Shown here one piece after another: positions 23,622-32,995 of a stretch of 53,304 bases of DNA. The position numbers and the translations under genes were made by a program. Under the pieces are notes generated by a model that saw only the letters and a program-made list of their open reading frames with translations, was not told the DNA's origin and searched no databases. The stretch's first letter is position 1; each line of letters begins with the position of its first letter. The stretch comes from Microbacterium sp. (lineage in GTDB: Bacteria > Actinomycetota > Actinomycetes > Actinomycetales > Microbacteriaceae). The DNA lies in assembly GCF_031178445.1 (NCBI RefSeq), contig NZ_JAPSIY010000013.1, positions 1-53,304 of the forward strand, given 5' to 3'.

Positions 23622-24899
23622 ATGATCGCGCGACGCACCATTGCCGCCGCCGCGGCCGGACTCGTCCTCGCCGGGGTCGCCCTCACGGGCTGCTCCGGCG
23701 GGGGCGGCAACGACGGCGGCGCAGACGGCGGCGAGGCCACCGGCACGCTCAACTTCTACACCGACAAGGCGGCGTGGAAGCCCGACTTCGAATCGCTCAA
23801 CGACACGAGCGGCGGCGACGTCGACATCACCCTGAAGACCACCGGCTACTCCGACGCCAACCAGTACGACGCGTTCATCAAGCAGTCGTTCCGCACGAAC
23901 AAGTCGCCGGGGCTGTTCACCTGGCACACCGGCGACTCGCTCAAGCAGCTGGTCGACGAGGGCCTGGTCGCCGAGACGAGCGACATCTGGCAGAAGGCGA
24001 TCGACGAGGGCTGGGTGAGCGAAGACCTCGCCGAGGGCTACACCTTCGACGGCAAGCAGTACTGCGTGCCGATGAACATCGCCTACTGGATCATGTTCTA
24101 CAACAAGCCGATCTTCGCCGAGAACGGCGTCGAGGTGCCGACGACGTGGGACGAGCTGAACGAAGTCGCCACCACCCTGAAGGATGCCGGGGTCACGCCG
24201 TACTACCAGACCAGCGTGCTGTTCACCTTCCAGTGGTTCCAGCACCTCGTCGCGTCGACCGACCCCGAACTGTACGAAGGCCTCACCACGGGCGACGTGA
24301 AGTACACCGACCCCGAGATCGTCGATGTGATGAACATCTGGCTCGAAGAGCACGAGAACGGCTGGTTCAGCGACGCGGGCAGCTCGACCGACCCGGCCGT
24401 GGCGCTGAAGCAGGGCGACTTCGCCATGATCAACTTCGGCACCTTCTACGCCGGCAACCTCGAAGGTGCCGGCATGAGCGCCGACGACTACGGCATGTTC
24501 GCCATCCCGGCGGTCAACCCCGACCTCGACAAGACCCCGGTCGCCGTCGAGTCGGGCCCGATCTGCGTGGCCGAGAACTCCTCACAGAAGGATCTCGGTC
24601 TGGCCTACTCGGAGTGGTGGATGTCGGCCGACGCGCAGACCGCCTGGAACGAGGCCCACGGCGACGTGGCGTTCAACCCGCAGGCCGAGGTCTCCGACCC
24701 GGCGCTGGCCGAGCTCGGCACCGAGATCGCCGGCGAGGACTACCAGCTGTACGACCGGTTCTTCGAGGCGATGCCCACCGAGATCGTGACCGTGGCCATC
24801 GAGCAGTTCGGCGCGTTCAACGCCAACCCCGGTGACCCGATGCCGTACCTCGAGAAGATCCAGGCCGTGGCCGACGACTACTGGGCTGAGCAGGAGTAA
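23622..24899 (+). CDS. Sugar ABC transporter substrate-binding lipoprotein (CUT1 family)
   Basis: A 425-residue receptor. The signal peptide ends in the lipobox LTGC with Cys24, and a Gly-rich linker follows. The maltose-binding-protein-like fold shows VPMNIAYWIMFYNKPIFAENGVEVPTTWDE, typical of family 1 oligosaccharide receptors, and QGDFAMINFGTF. It binds the oligosaccharide outside the membrane and hands it to the two permeases encoded next. No ATPase gene is present; the importer probably uses a shared MsiK/UgpC-type ATPase encoded elsewhere, as is common in actinobacteria. GGGAG lies 7 bases before the ATG. Confidence 0.93.
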   Translation: MIARRTIAAAAAGLVLAGVALTGCSGGGGNDGGADGGEATGTLNFYTDKAAWKPDFESLNDTSGGDVDITLKTTGYSDANQYDAFIKQSFRTNKSPGLFTWHTGDSLKQLVDEGLVAETSDIWQKAIDEGWVSEDLAEGYTFDGKQYCVPMNIAYWIMFYNKPIFAENGVEVPTTWDELNEVATTLKDAGVTPYYQTSVLFTFQWFQHLVASTDPELYEGLTTGDVKYTDPEIVDVMNIWLEEHENGWFSDAGSSTDPAVALKQGDFAMINFGTFYAGNLEGAGMSADDYGMFAIPAVNPDLDKTPVAVESGPICVAENSSQKDLGLAYSEWWMSADAQTAWNEAHGDVAFNPQAEVSDPALAELGTEIAGEDYQLYDRFFEAMPTEIVTVAIEQFGAFNANPGDPMPYLEKIQAVADDYWAEQE

Positions 24900-24906
24900 A
24901 CACCGG

Positions 24907-25782
24907 ATGGCGCATTCCAAGACGCCGTACCAGTGGTCCGCCCGGGGCTTCATCGCCCCGGGCGTGATCCTCGTCGCGGTGCTGCTGTACCTGCCGCTGC
25001 TGTGGACGGTGTTCCTCAGCTTCACGCAGTACAACGGCCTGGGCGACCCGGACTGGATCGGGTTCGACAACTACGTCGAGATGTTCACCGACGGCGACTT
25101 CACCGGCTCCGTGCTGAACACGTTGCTGTGGGTGATCGGCACGCTCATCATCCCGGTCGGCATCGGCCTCGGCGTCGCCCTGCTCACCTGGAACCTCGGC
25201 GGCGGGATCTGGCTGCGCCTTCCTTTCCTCATCCCCTACGCCCTCTCCGGCATCGGCGTCGGCGTGGTCTGGTCGTTCATCCTCTCCTCCGGCGGCGCGC
25301 TCGACCAGGCCCTCGCGGTGTTCGGCATCACCGATCCGCCGCGCTGGCTGCTGGATGCTCCGCTCAACACGGTCGTCATGATCATCGCCTCCTCCTGGCA
25401 GGGCGTCGGCGTGAATGCGCTGCTGTTCACGATCGGCCTGCAGGCGATCCCGAAGGAGCCGCTCGAGGCGGCGCGGATCGACGGCGCCGGCGGCATCCGG
25501 CTGTTCGGCAGCATCCTGTGGCCCATGCTGCGACCGCTCACCGCGGTCGTCGTCGGGCTCTCGATCGTCGCCAGCCTGAAGACCTTCGACATCGTCTGGG
25601 GCATGACCAAGGGCGGTCCCGGCACCGTCTCCGAGACCCTCGCACTGACCATGTACAAAGAGACCTTCGTCAACAGCGACTACGGCCTCGGCTCGGCGAT
25701 CGCCGTGTTCCTCTCGGTCGTCACGCTCGTGGCATCCGTGCTCTACCTGCGCCAGCAGCTGTCGCCGAAGAACGAGGTGTGA
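24907..25782 (+). CDS. Sugar ABC transporter permease 1 (MalF/UgpA type)
   Basis: A 291-residue permease with six membrane segments: the first is GFIAPGVILVAVLLYLPLLWTV. The conserved EAA loop is KEPLEAARIDGAGGIRLFGSILWPML. Start at ATG 24907, 7 bases after the receptor stop; an upstream ATG in the same frame would overlap the receptor gene. It pairs with the next gene to form the channel. Confidence 0.93.
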   Translation: MAHSKTPYQWSARGFIAPGVILVAVLLYLPLLWTVFLSFTQYNGLGDPDWIGFDNYVEMFTDGDFTGSVLNTLLWVIGTLIIPVGIGLGVALLTWNLGGGIWLRLPFLIPYALSGIGVGVVWSFILSSGGALDQALAVFGITDPPRWLLDAPLNTVVMIIASSWQGVGVNALLFTIGLQAIPKEPLEAARIDGAGGIRLFGSILWPMLRPLTAVVVGLSIVASLKTFDIVWGMTKGGPGTVSETLALTMYKETFVNSDYGLGSAIAVFLSVVTLVASVLYLRQQLSPKNEV

Positions 25783-25784
25783 CC

Positions 25785-26597
25785 ATGGGAAAGATCATCC
25801 GCACGGTCGTGCTCGTCATCCTCGGCATCCTCTGGCTGCTTCCTGCCTATCTGCTCGTCGTCAACGCGATGAAGGACCCCATGACCTTCACCTCGAAGCT
25901 GTCGTGGGTGCCGACCGACTTCCACCTGTTCGAGAACTTCGCCGAGGCCGTCAACCTCTCCGGGCTCGGCAGCAGCGTGCTGAGCACCCTGCTGTACGCC
26001 GTGCTCTCCCCGCTCATCGCCGTGCTCGTCGGCGCCGCAGCCGGGTTCGCGATCGTCGCCCTGCGACTCAAGCGGGGCTTCGCGTGGTTCGTACTGATCT
26101 TCGGCGGCACCGTGTTCCCGCTGCAGATGATCCTGCTGCCGCTGTTCGACGCCTATTCGCGGGCGGGCGTGTTCGACACCCGGGTCGGCATGGTGATCAT
26201 CTACACCGCCATCTCGATCCCGTTCTCGGCGTTCGTGATGCGCAACTTCTTCACCGGGGTCGCGCACTCCACGTTCGAAGCTGCTGTGCTCGACGGCGCC
26301 ACCACCTGGCGCATCTTCACCCGCATGTACCTGCCGATGGCGTCGAGCGCGCTGGTCGCGATCTTCATCCTGCAGGCCACGTTCGTGTGGAACGACCTGC
26401 TGCTCGGACTCACCCTGACCCAGAGCGACGACATCCGTCCGATCGTCACCACGCTCTCGAGCATGCAGAGCACCTACGGCGGAGCGCAGATGTCGACCGT
26501 GCTCGCCGCAGCCGTACTCGTCTCGCTGCCCACCGTGGTGCTGTTCCTGTGCACGCAAAGGTTCTTCGCCAAGGGACTGGCGCTCGGCCAGTACTGA
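25785..26597 (+). CDS. Sugar ABC transporter permease 2 (MalG/UgpE type)
   Basis: A 270-residue permease. It starts MGKIIRTVVLVILGILWLLPAYLLVVNAMK, and its EAA loop is STFEAAVLDGATTWRIFTRMYLPM. It has six membrane segments, with the usual VWNDLLLGLTL near the end. The ATG is 2 bases after the stop of permease 1. It ends FFAKGLALGQY, a C-terminus seen in many CUT1 permeases. Confidence 0.93.
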   Translation: MGKIIRTVVLVILGILWLLPAYLLVVNAMKDPMTFTSKLSWVPTDFHLFENFAEAVNLSGLGSSVLSTLLYAVLSPLIAVLVGAAAGFAIVALRLKRGFAWFVLIFGGTVFPLQMILLPLFDAYSRAGVFDTRVGMVIIYTAISIPFSAFVMRNFFTGVAHSTFEAAVLDGATTWRIFTRMYLPMASSALVAIFILQATFVWNDLLLGLTLTQSDDIRPIVTTLSSMQSTYGGAQMSTVLAAAVLVSLPTVVLFLCTQRFFAKGLALGQY

Positions 26598-26625
26598 CCG
26601 CCCTCGTCATCCGGCTCCGAAAGGC

Positions 26626-28740
26626 ATGATGCTCCCCACCATCCCCACGGTCGACGACCTCGCCGCCGACCCGATCACGCACCACTTCGACGACATGATC
26701 GCGCCACCCGGGCTCACCAACATGCTCGGCACCGTGCGCGTCGACCACGATCTCACCGCCGTGTCTGCCGTGCAGTTTCCGCCGGTGTCGCAGGGTCTCA
26801 CGCAGACCGCTGTGCTCTTCGTCGATGGGCGGCTGTTCGCCTCGCATGGCGTGCCGGTGACGCACGAGTGGCGGCCCGACCGCGTGGTGCGCAGCGCCGA
26901 GGTGGACGGACTCGAGATCCGCACGACGACGGTGTGCGTGCCGGGGCGCACGGCGGTGGCGATCGACATCGAGGTGCGAAACACCACGGATGCGGATCGC
27001 GAGGTACGGCTGGGCCTGTCGGCCGCCGCCCGGGTCACCCGGTCGGCGGACGCGTGGCTGGATGCCGAGTCGCCGTCGGCGCGCAACAGCGCGGTGGTAC
27101 GCGGCGAGGCGCTCGTGTTCTCCTCAGCGGATGCTGCGGCGTGGAGTGTGCAGGGCATCCGCGGTGGCGAAGCGGCGCTGAGCGGCGTGGCCGAGCTGCC
27201 CGACGCGTTCGACGTGGGCATCGGCGGCAACGGGCGCGGCGGCGAGCTGCGCATCGCGCTCACGGTGCCGGCCGGTGGCGTGGCCCGCGCTGGGTACGTG
27301 CAGACGGTCGGCACGTCGGAGGCGAATGCTCTCGCGGCCTACGAAGCCGTCAGTGCCGACGTGCCCGGTGCCGTGACGGCCGCGAAGGAATTCTGGAATC
27401 GCCAGCTGCGCGCCGCCTTCGACCCCGACGATGCCGAGTTCTCGGGCGCCCTACCGGTGCTGCAGACGAGCTCCGAGCCGCTGCGCCGGCTGTACTGGTG
27501 GGCGGCGCTCGGGCTGATCTGGTTCCGCCGCGACTTCGCCGACAACGTGCTGGGCCGCTCGTACGACACGCTCATGCCGAACTATTGGGGCACCACGACG
27601 TTCATCTGGGACTACAGCCTGAGCTCGGTCAGTCATGCGCTGCTCGATCCCGCCGAGATGCGCCGGCAGCTGAAGCACTGGATCTCGCTCGACATCCACT
27701 CGCACTTCGGCACCTCGTCGCTCACCGGCGGACCGGTCGGCCGGTGGTACTCAGTGAACGACTACGCCATGACCCGCCTGGTGCACGACTACGTGCGCTT
27801 CACCGGTGACGTCGGCTTTCTCGACGAGATCGTCGGCGATGTGTCGGTCGCCGACTCGGTAAGGCAGTGGGCCACCGCCTGGAAGGACCTGCGCCGCGAC
27901 AGTCCGCTCGCCGACTACGGCGAGATTGACAACCTGCTCGAGTGCGTCAGCTCGTACACGCACGAGGTCGCCGGCCTCAACGCCGCCAACGTGTGGAGCA
28001 TGCGCACCGCCGCGCGTCTCGCCGAGCTACATGGCGACGACGAGACGGCATCCGCTCTGCGCGGCGATGCCGATGCCCTGCTGCCCGCCGTGATCGAGCG
28101 TTACCTGCCCGGCACCGGCGTGTTCGCCACCGGGCAGCCCGACGGCACCCGCCTGCCGGTGCGGCACTGCTACGACTTCAGCGTCGTCGGCACGACCATC
28201 GCCGACGACCTCGAGCCGGCCGTGCGCGCCGAGATGGTCGACTTCTTCGTGCGCGAGCTGCAGACCGAGAACTGGATGCGCGCGCTCTCACCGTGGGATG
28301 CCGACGCCAGCTACAGCGTGCGGCCCGACCATCAGTGGAACGGCGCCTACCCGGCCTGGCCCGCGGATGCGGGGCGTGCGCTGGCCGCGCTGGGGGCGCC
28401 GTCCGTGCTCACGGAATGGATCGAGGGGCTCTCACGCACCGCGAACCAGGGGCCGATGGGCCAGGCGCACTTCGTCGACGAGGCCGTGCCGGGCATCAAC
28501 GGCGGCGCCCGCAAGGCTCCCCCGCAGCTGCCGTACATCATCGATTGGGCGTGCTCGTCGTCAGGCGCCTGGATCGAGCTCGTGATCGAGGGCCTGTTCG
28601 GGGTGTCGGTGGATGCAGACGGCACGGTCACCGCATCCGGTTGCGTCGCCGCGCTCGACCCGGATGCCGCGCTGCGCGGCCTTTCGGTCGGCGCGCACAC
28701 CTACGACATCGACGCATCGGGCCGGGTGATCGAGGTGTGA
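26626..28740 (+). CDS. (alpha/alpha)6-barrel glycoside hydrolase (MGH1/GH63-like)
   Basis: A 704-residue cytoplasmic enzyme without a signal peptide. A beta-rich N-terminal domain to about residue 280 precedes a toroid of helical repeats. Recognisable segments are NYWGTTTFIWDYSLSS, GRWYSVNDYAMTRLVHDY, CVSSYTHEVAGLNAANVWS and SPWDADASYSVRPDHQWNGAYP, in keeping with GH63-type and mannosylglycerate-hydrolase-like clans; the exact family is not certain. It probably cleaves the imported oligosaccharide to monosaccharides for the ROK kinase. The ATGs at 26626 and 26629 are both possible starts; AAGG stands just before. Confidence 0.8.
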   Translation: MMLPTIPTVDDLAADPITHHFDDMIAPPGLTNMLGTVRVDHDLTAVSAVQFPPVSQGLTQTAVLFVDGRLFASHGVPVTHEWRPDRVVRSAEVDGLEIRTTTVCVPGRTAVAIDIEVRNTTDADREVRLGLSAAARVTRSADAWLDAESPSARNSAVVRGEALVFSSADAAAWSVQGIRGGEAALSGVAELPDAFDVGIGGNGRGGELRIALTVPAGGVARAGYVQTVGTSEANALAAYEAVSADVPGAVTAAKEFWNRQLRAAFDPDDAEFSGALPVLQTSSEPLRRLYWWAALGLIWFRRDFADNVLGRSYDTLMPNYWGTTTFIWDYSLSSVSHALLDPAEMRRQLKHWISLDIHSHFGTSSLTGGPVGRWYSVNDYAMTRLVHDYVRFTGDVGFLDEIVGDVSVADSVRQWATAWKDLRRDSPLADYGEIDNLLECVSSYTHEVAGLNAANVWSMRTAARLAELHGDDETASALRGDADALLPAVIERYLPGTGVFATGQPDGTRLPVRHCYDFSVVGTTIADDLEPAVRAEMVDFFVRELQTENWMRALSPWDADASYSVRPDHQWNGAYPAWPADAGRALAALGAPSVLTEWIEGLSRTANQGPMGQAHFVDEAVPGINGGARKAPPQLPYIIDWACSSSGAWIELVIEGLFGVSVDADGTVTASGCVAALDPDAALRGLSVGAHTYDIDASGRVIEV

Positions 28741-28770
28741 CGGCATCCGGTCGTCGCCCGGGTTCGACCC

Positions 28771-28807
28771 GGTCGTTGAGCGAGGAGCGCAGCGACGAGA
28801 CGAAACG
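28771..28807. repeat. Interspersed repeat-like segment (GGTCGTTGAGCGAGGAG...)
   Basis: The segment GGTCGTTGAGCGAGGAGC and on to GACGAAACG between the glycosidase and DUF5005 genes resembles a short repeat I know from many intergenic sites in Microbacterium genomes, usually written around TTGAGCGAGC...GAGACGAAACG. Only one copy is in the window, so the repeat status rests on memory of the genus. Confidence 0.4.
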
Positions 28808-28862
28808 CACCGATACCGCAGAAACCCCTACCAGCAGTTCTCAACACGAAGGAGTGATCGAG

Positions 28863-30017
28863 ATGAACAGAAGAATCCTCGCTGCCGTCGGCCTCGCCGC
28901 GGCATCCGTGTGCGCCGGGGGCCTGCTCGCCGCACCGGCGAGCGCGGCCGTGCCGACGTCGCGCACCGACGGGCAGTGCTCACTGGTCGACAAGACGATC
29001 ACGGCGACGGCATCCGTGAACGAGACCCTCACCGACGACTTCCGCACCTACGCCGAGACCGGCGGCGCGTGGACCGGCGGCGACAGCACCTACTCGCTGC
29101 CACTCGGCGGCGGCCGCACCGGCTGGTTCTTCAGCGACACGTTCCTGGGCACCGTGAACCCCGACGGTTCTCGCCCGACCGACTCGCCGTTCGTGAACCA
29201 GTCGATAATCGTGCAGACGAGCAAGGGCTTCGAGACGGTGACCGGAGGAACCCCGGATGCCCCCGAGTCGATCGTGCCGCCCGAGGACGACGGCCGGTGG
29301 TACTGGATCGGCGACCCAGCCTCGGGGAAGCGCGGCACGGTGCAGGTGCCGCTGCTTCAGTTCACCCGGTTCGGTCCGGGGCAGTGGGATTGGGGGTGGA
29401 GCGGCAACCGGCTGGCGACCCTCGACAGCGACACGCTGCAACTCGAGTCGATCATCGACCTGCCCTCGGCGACCGACATCAACTGGGGGTCGTGGACCCT
29501 GCAGGAGGGCCGCACGACGTACATCTACGGCATCGCCGACTACGACGGCGTGCGCTCGGCGCACGTCGCCCGCACGACCGACGGCACGGGCCTGGCGGGC
29601 GAGTGGACCTTCTGGGACGGCTCGGCCTGGTCGGCCGATGAGTCGGATGCCGTGCCCGTGGCGCCCTACGTGGCCAACGAGTTCAGCGTCTCGCGTTACC
29701 GCGACGGGTATCTGATGGTCACGCAGGACACCTCCGAGCTGTTCAGCACCCGCATCGTGGCACGCACCTCGTGCTCGCCGATGGGTCCGTTCACCGAGGG
29801 CGTCGAGCTGTACCGCACGCCCGAGACCGGGCTGTTCGGCAGCTACGGCGACGCCGACGTGTTCACGTACAACGCGCATGAGCATCCCGAGATGCGGCAG
29901 GGCAACAAGGTGCTGGTGACGTACAACGTGAACACCTTCGACAACGTCGGCGACGTGTACGACGACGCGACGATCTATCGCCCGCGGTTCATCGACGTCG
30001 AACTGACGGTGCGCTGA
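28863..30017 (+). CDS. Secreted DUF5005/DUF4185-like beta-propeller protein
   Basis: A 384-residue exported protein. A Sec signal peptide starts MNRRILAAVGLAAASVCAGG and cuts near ASAA. The rest is beta-rich with repeating W/G/D blades (GGAWTGGDSTYSLPL, GRTGWFFSDTFLG, GRWYWIGDP, NWGSWTLQEGRTTYIYGIAD, VSRYRDGYLMV), consistent with a five-bladed propeller. These proteins are often encoded with glycan-degradation genes and may bind or cleave polysaccharide outside the cell; the activity is unproven. GGAG is 8 bases from the ATG. It follows the glycoside hydrolase by 122 bases, which contain a repeat-like segment. Confidence 0.8.
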   Translation: MNRRILAAVGLAAASVCAGGLLAAPASAAVPTSRTDGQCSLVDKTITATASVNETLTDDFRTYAETGGAWTGGDSTYSLPLGGGRTGWFFSDTFLGTVNPDGSRPTDSPFVNQSIIVQTSKGFETVTGGTPDAPESIVPPEDDGRWYWIGDPASGKRGTVQVPLLQFTRFGPGQWDWGWSGNRLATLDSDTLQLESIIDLPSATDINWGSWTLQEGRTTYIYGIADYDGVRSAHVARTTDGTGLAGEWTFWDGSAWSADESDAVPVAPYVANEFSVSRYRDGYLMVTQDTSELFSTRIVARTSCSPMGPFTEGVELYRTPETGLFGSYGDADVFTYNAHEHPEMRQGNKVLVTYNVNTFDNVGDVYDDATIYRPRFIDVELTVR

Positions 30018-30028
30018 GGGGCGGGGCT

Positions 30029-30772
30029 GTGGCCGACGATCGCGCACGTCTCGCGTCGTTGCTGGCGTCGGGGGCTCCGGTGACCTGGGTGATGACCGGT
30101 GACTCGATCACGCACGGGTTGATCCACACCCGCGGCGCCCGCAGCTATGTCGAGCACCTGCACGAGCTGATCCGGGGCGACCTGGGGCGGGTGCAGGACG
30201 TCGTGTTCAACACCGCGATCACCGGCTGGCGGATGCAGCTGATCCTGGAGGACTTCGAGCGTCGGGTCGCCGTCTGGCGACCCGACGTGGTCACCCTGAT
30301 GATCGGCACGAACGATTGCACGACGGTCTGGCTGGACCCGATCGTCGAGGTCTCGGAGTTCCGGGCCTCGGTGGGCGAATTCGTCTCACGTGTGCGGCAA
30401 CTCGGCGCGATCCCGGTACTGCAGACCCCGCCGACGATCGACCTGCTGCGCGCGCCGGACCGGGAGCGCATCGGCGAGTTCGTGCAGGCGATCCGGGAGG
30501 TGGCGGCGTCGGAGGGCGTCATGCTCGTCGATCAGCACGCGGCCTTCGCGGCGTTCGCCGAAGGGACGGGGCCCGGAAACGAGGGACATCCGTGGGGGCT
30601 GCTCGACGATGCCTTCCATCCGAACGCCGACGGGCACGCGGCACTGGCGCTGGAGTTGGCGCGCGGGTTGGGCCTGACTGATGGCGTCGACGCGTCGCGC
30701 GTCGTGACGGACCTCGCCGCGCGGGTGGCTGTGGCGCGGCATCCGCTCTGGCCGCCTGTCGCGGAGGACTGA
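30029..30772 (+). CDS. SGNH/GDSL hydrolase (carbohydrate esterase-like)
   Basis: A 247-residue cytoplasmic hydrolase. Block I is TGDSITHG with Ser as nucleophile, block III is GTNDC, and block V is AFHPNADGH with the Asp/His pair. This group includes acetyl-esterases acting on glycans, which suits its place at the end of the mannose-type operon. GTG start, 11 bases after the DUF5005 gene, with a GGGGCGGGG ribosome-binding stretch. Its substrate is inferred. Confidence 0.88.
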   Translation: MADDRARLASLLASGAPVTWVMTGDSITHGLIHTRGARSYVEHLHELIRGDLGRVQDVVFNTAITGWRMQLILEDFERRVAVWRPDVVTLMIGTNDCTTVWLDPIVEVSEFRASVGEFVSRVRQLGAIPVLQTPPTIDLLRAPDRERIGEFVQAIREVAASEGVMLVDQHAAFAAFAEGTGPGNEGHPWGLLDDAFHPNADGHAALALELARGLGLTDGVDASRVVTDLAARVAVARHPLWPPVAED

Positions 30773-30791
30773 ACGCGCGCGGGCCGGCACC

Positions 30792-31190
30792 TCACCCGTT
30801 CCAGTGCCGCAGCTTCTCCGGATTGCACACCACCCACACCGCCGAAATCCGATGCGCCCTCGACTCGGCCGTGACGGCACCGACGACAGCATCCTCACGC
30901 TCGAGCACGAAACCGGGAGCGCTGTTGATCGACACCATCGTCACCGACGTCTCGGGCGTCATGAGCGCGAGCAGCGCCACAGACGCCGCATCCGCACCCT
31001 CGACGGGCGATGACGTCCCCGGCACGCGGCCACCGCTGTCGATCACCACCACGACGTCGGGCTGCAGCACCGCGCGGATGCCGTCGGCATCCCCTACCGC
31101 CATCCCCATCGCCAGCTGCTCGATGAGTTCCCGATCGGACGCACCACGATGTCTCCGGCGCAACCACGCCGGCGGCTTCCTGCGGGTCAT
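30792..31190 (-). CDS. SnoaL/NTF2-like protein downstream of the SigJ-type sigma factor
   Basis: A 132-residue protein with an NTF2-like pattern: LIEQLAMGMAVGDADGIRAVLQPDVVVVIDSGG, then a strand ending WVVCNPEKLRHW. It looks like a detached copy of the SnoaL-like domain carried at the end of SigJ-type factors. The ATG overlaps the sigma-factor stop (ATGA), so it is co-translated with it. It may modulate the sigma factor or bind a small ligand; the role is unknown. Confidence 0.85.
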   Translation of the reverse strand: MTRRKPPAWLRRRHRGASDRELIEQLAMGMAVGDADGIRAVLQPDVVVVIDSGGRVPGTSSPVEGADAASVALLALMTPETSVTMVSINSAPGFVLEREDAVVGAVTAESRAHRISAVWVVCNPEKLRHWNG

Positions 31191-32092
31191 GCGATGACCG
31201 GCGTCACATGGCCGAGCTTGGGCGGGCTCATCATCCACAGCAGCTGCTCGATGCCGTCGTCCGACGCGGTGACGGTCACGACGGTGGTGATCTCGCCGTT
31301 CTCGGTGAGCGCCGCGGCCGGTTGTCCGTTGACCTGCACCCAGTCGATGCTCTTGCCCGTCCAGAAGTGGTGCGCGAAGGCGGCGATGAACTTCGCCACC
31401 CGCGTGCGCCCGATCACCGGGATCCGCGCGGCGAGCTTCACCCCGTTGCCGTCGGAGTAGCTGACGACGTCGTCGACGAAGAGCTTCTCGAGCTCCTGCG
31501 CATCGCCCTTCTGCGCCGCCACCAGGAACGCCTCCAGCAGGCGGCGCTGATGAGACGGCTCGACGGCCGTGTGCCGGGTCGACGACAGGTGCGCGCGCGC
31601 CCGGCTGACCAGCTGCCTGGCGCTCACGACACTGGCCGAGATCACCTCGGCAATGCGCGGATACGGATAGTCGAACGCCTCGCGCAGGATGTATGCGGCG
31701 CGCTCGGTCGGCGTCAGCTTCTCGAGCGTCAGCAGGATCGCGAACTGCAGCGCCTCGGCGCGCTCGGCACCGAGGGCCGGATCGTCGTCGGTGTTGATCG
31801 GCTCGGGCAGCCACGGGCCGATGTAGGTCTCGCGCTTGGTGTGCGACGACTGCAGCACGTTGATCGAGAGTCGCGTCACGATGGTCGCGAGGAACGCCGC
31901 GGGCTCCTGCACCTGGCTGCGATCGGTGTTCTGCCAGCGGATCCACGCGTCCTGCACAATGTCTTCGGCGTCGGCGACCGTGCCGAGCATCCGGTAGGCG
32001 ATGCCGAACAGGCGCCGTCTCTGCGCGGCGAAGACCTCGACGGCCGCGTCGAGATCGTCGCCAGGGCGATCGTCGTCGCCTGCCTGTGTCAC
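31187..32092 (-). CDS. sigJ: ECF RNA polymerase sigma factor, ECF41/SigJ type
   Basis: A 301-residue sigma factor. Region 2 has RRRLFGIAYRMLGTVADAEDIVQDAWIRW; region 4 has LTPTERAAYILREAFDYPYPRIAEVI. The C-terminal 110 residues form a SnoaL-like domain (FLVAAQKGDAQELEKLFVDDVVSYSDGNG), which in ECF41 factors serves as a built-in regulator in place of an anti-sigma protein. Genes next to ECF41 factors usually encode oxidoreductases or carboxymuconolactone decarboxylases, and here the neighbours are oxidoreductases. GTG 32092 is preferred, with GGAG 9 bases upstream. Probably co-transcribed with the oxidoreductase gene before it. Confidence 0.9.
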   Translation of the reverse strand: MTQAGDDDRPGDDLDAAVEVFAAQRRRLFGIAYRMLGTVADAEDIVQDAWIRWQNTDRSQVQEPAAFLATIVTRLSINVLQSSHTKRETYIGPWLPEPINTDDDPALGAERAEALQFAILLTLEKLTPTERAAYILREAFDYPYPRIAEVISASVVSARQLVSRARAHLSSTRHTAVEPSHQRRLLEAFLVAAQKGDAQELEKLFVDDVVSYSDGNGVKLAARIPVIGRTRVAKFIAAFAHHFWTGKSIDWVQVNGQPAAALTENGEITTVVTVTASDDGIEQLLWMMSPPKLGHVTPVIA

Positions 32093-32111
32093 GCTGACAC
32101 TCTCCACCCGA

Positions 32112-32882
32112 TCACCGTGCGAGAGCAAGCTTGCGCCGTCCTTCCGCGTGCACCCAGTCGTCGAGGCTCGTCGGCGCCAGCCGCATCGGCTCGCGCGGCA
32201 GCAGCAGCTCGGAGGCGATGTTGAAGCCGATAGGCTCCACGGCATCGTCGGCCACCACGTAGCGCGGGTCGTGGTCGGTGCGCAGCACGCGATGCACGAA
32301 CTCGGGCAACAGCATCCGCTCCGGCCCGGCCAGGTCGACCGCGGCGCCGGAGGGCGCGCCCAGGGCCAGCTCCACCAGCGCGTCGGCGACGTCGGATGCG
32401 GCCAGCGGCTGCACCGCACGTGCGGGCAGCCGCACGGTGCCGTCAGCGGTGTTCCACGCGGCGATCGTGCGCCCGAAGTCGAAGAACTGCGTGGCGCGCA
32501 GGATCGAATGCGCGACCGGCCCCGAGCGGACGAGCTGCTCCTGCACGCCCTTCGCCGCGAAGTAGCCGTCGTCTCCGGCGTGATCCGCGCCGACGATCGA
32601 CAGCACCACGTGGTGAGCGACACCAGCGCGCTGCTCGGCGTCGAGCAGCCGCTGCGTCGTCTCCTCGAAGAACGCGCGGGCGGCAGGGCCCGAGAGGTCG
32701 GGCGCGTTCGTCGCGTCGATCACGGCATCCGCGTACTCGAGAGCCGCATCGAGGCCGCGACCCGTGCGCGCATCCACGCCGTTCGTCGGCGACGCGACCA
32801 CCACGGCCTGCGCGCGCCGCTCCAGTCTGTCCACGACCATCCGGCCGACCTGGCCGGTACCGCCCAACACGACGATCCGCAT
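32112..32882 (-). CDS. NAD(P)-binding NmrA-like oxidoreductase, upstream of SigJ
   Basis: A 256-residue Rossmann protein starting MRIVVLGGTGQVGRMVV, a GxxGxxG dinucleotide site. It contains GVAHHVVLSIVGADH, HSILRATQFFDF and AVQPLAASDVADALV. Very similar proteins are encoded at 36536 and 37379, so all three are a local family. It ends 20 bases before the sigma-factor GTG. A TGTCACA-N15-CGGTC promoter lies at 32964-32938, so the sigma factor probably controls this gene and itself. Confidence 0.88.
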   Translation of the reverse strand: MRIVVLGGTGQVGRMVVDRLERRAQAVVVASPTNGVDARTGRGLDAALEYADAVIDATNAPDLSGPAARAFFEETTQRLLDAEQRAGVAHHVVLSIVGADHAGDDGYFAAKGVQEQLVRSGPVAHSILRATQFFDFGRTIAAWNTADGTVRLPARAVQPLAASDVADALVELALGAPSGAAVDLAGPERMLLPEFVHRVLRTDHDPRYVVADDAVEPIGFNIASELLLPREPMRLAPTSLDDWVHAEGRRKLALAR

Positions 32883-32937
32883 CTCGCTCACTCCGTTCCG
32901 GACTCGCGCTCCGCGCGACGTGTCCCTCACCAGGTGA

Positions 32938-32964
32938 GACCGGGCGGCTCCGCGATCTGTGACA
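32938..32964 (-). promoter_or_regulatory. ECF41-type promoter before the oxidoreductase-sigJ operon
   Basis: On the minus strand TGTCACA (32964-32958), a 15-base spacer and CGGTC (32942-32938). The start codon is 56 bases downstream. The known ECF41 consensus is TGTCACA with a CGTC-type -10. The identical motif and spacing occur before the genes at 36536 and 37379. Confidence 0.8.
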
Positions 32965-32995
32965 GCGGGCTCGGAACTTTCTCGCCCGGCTGTGC

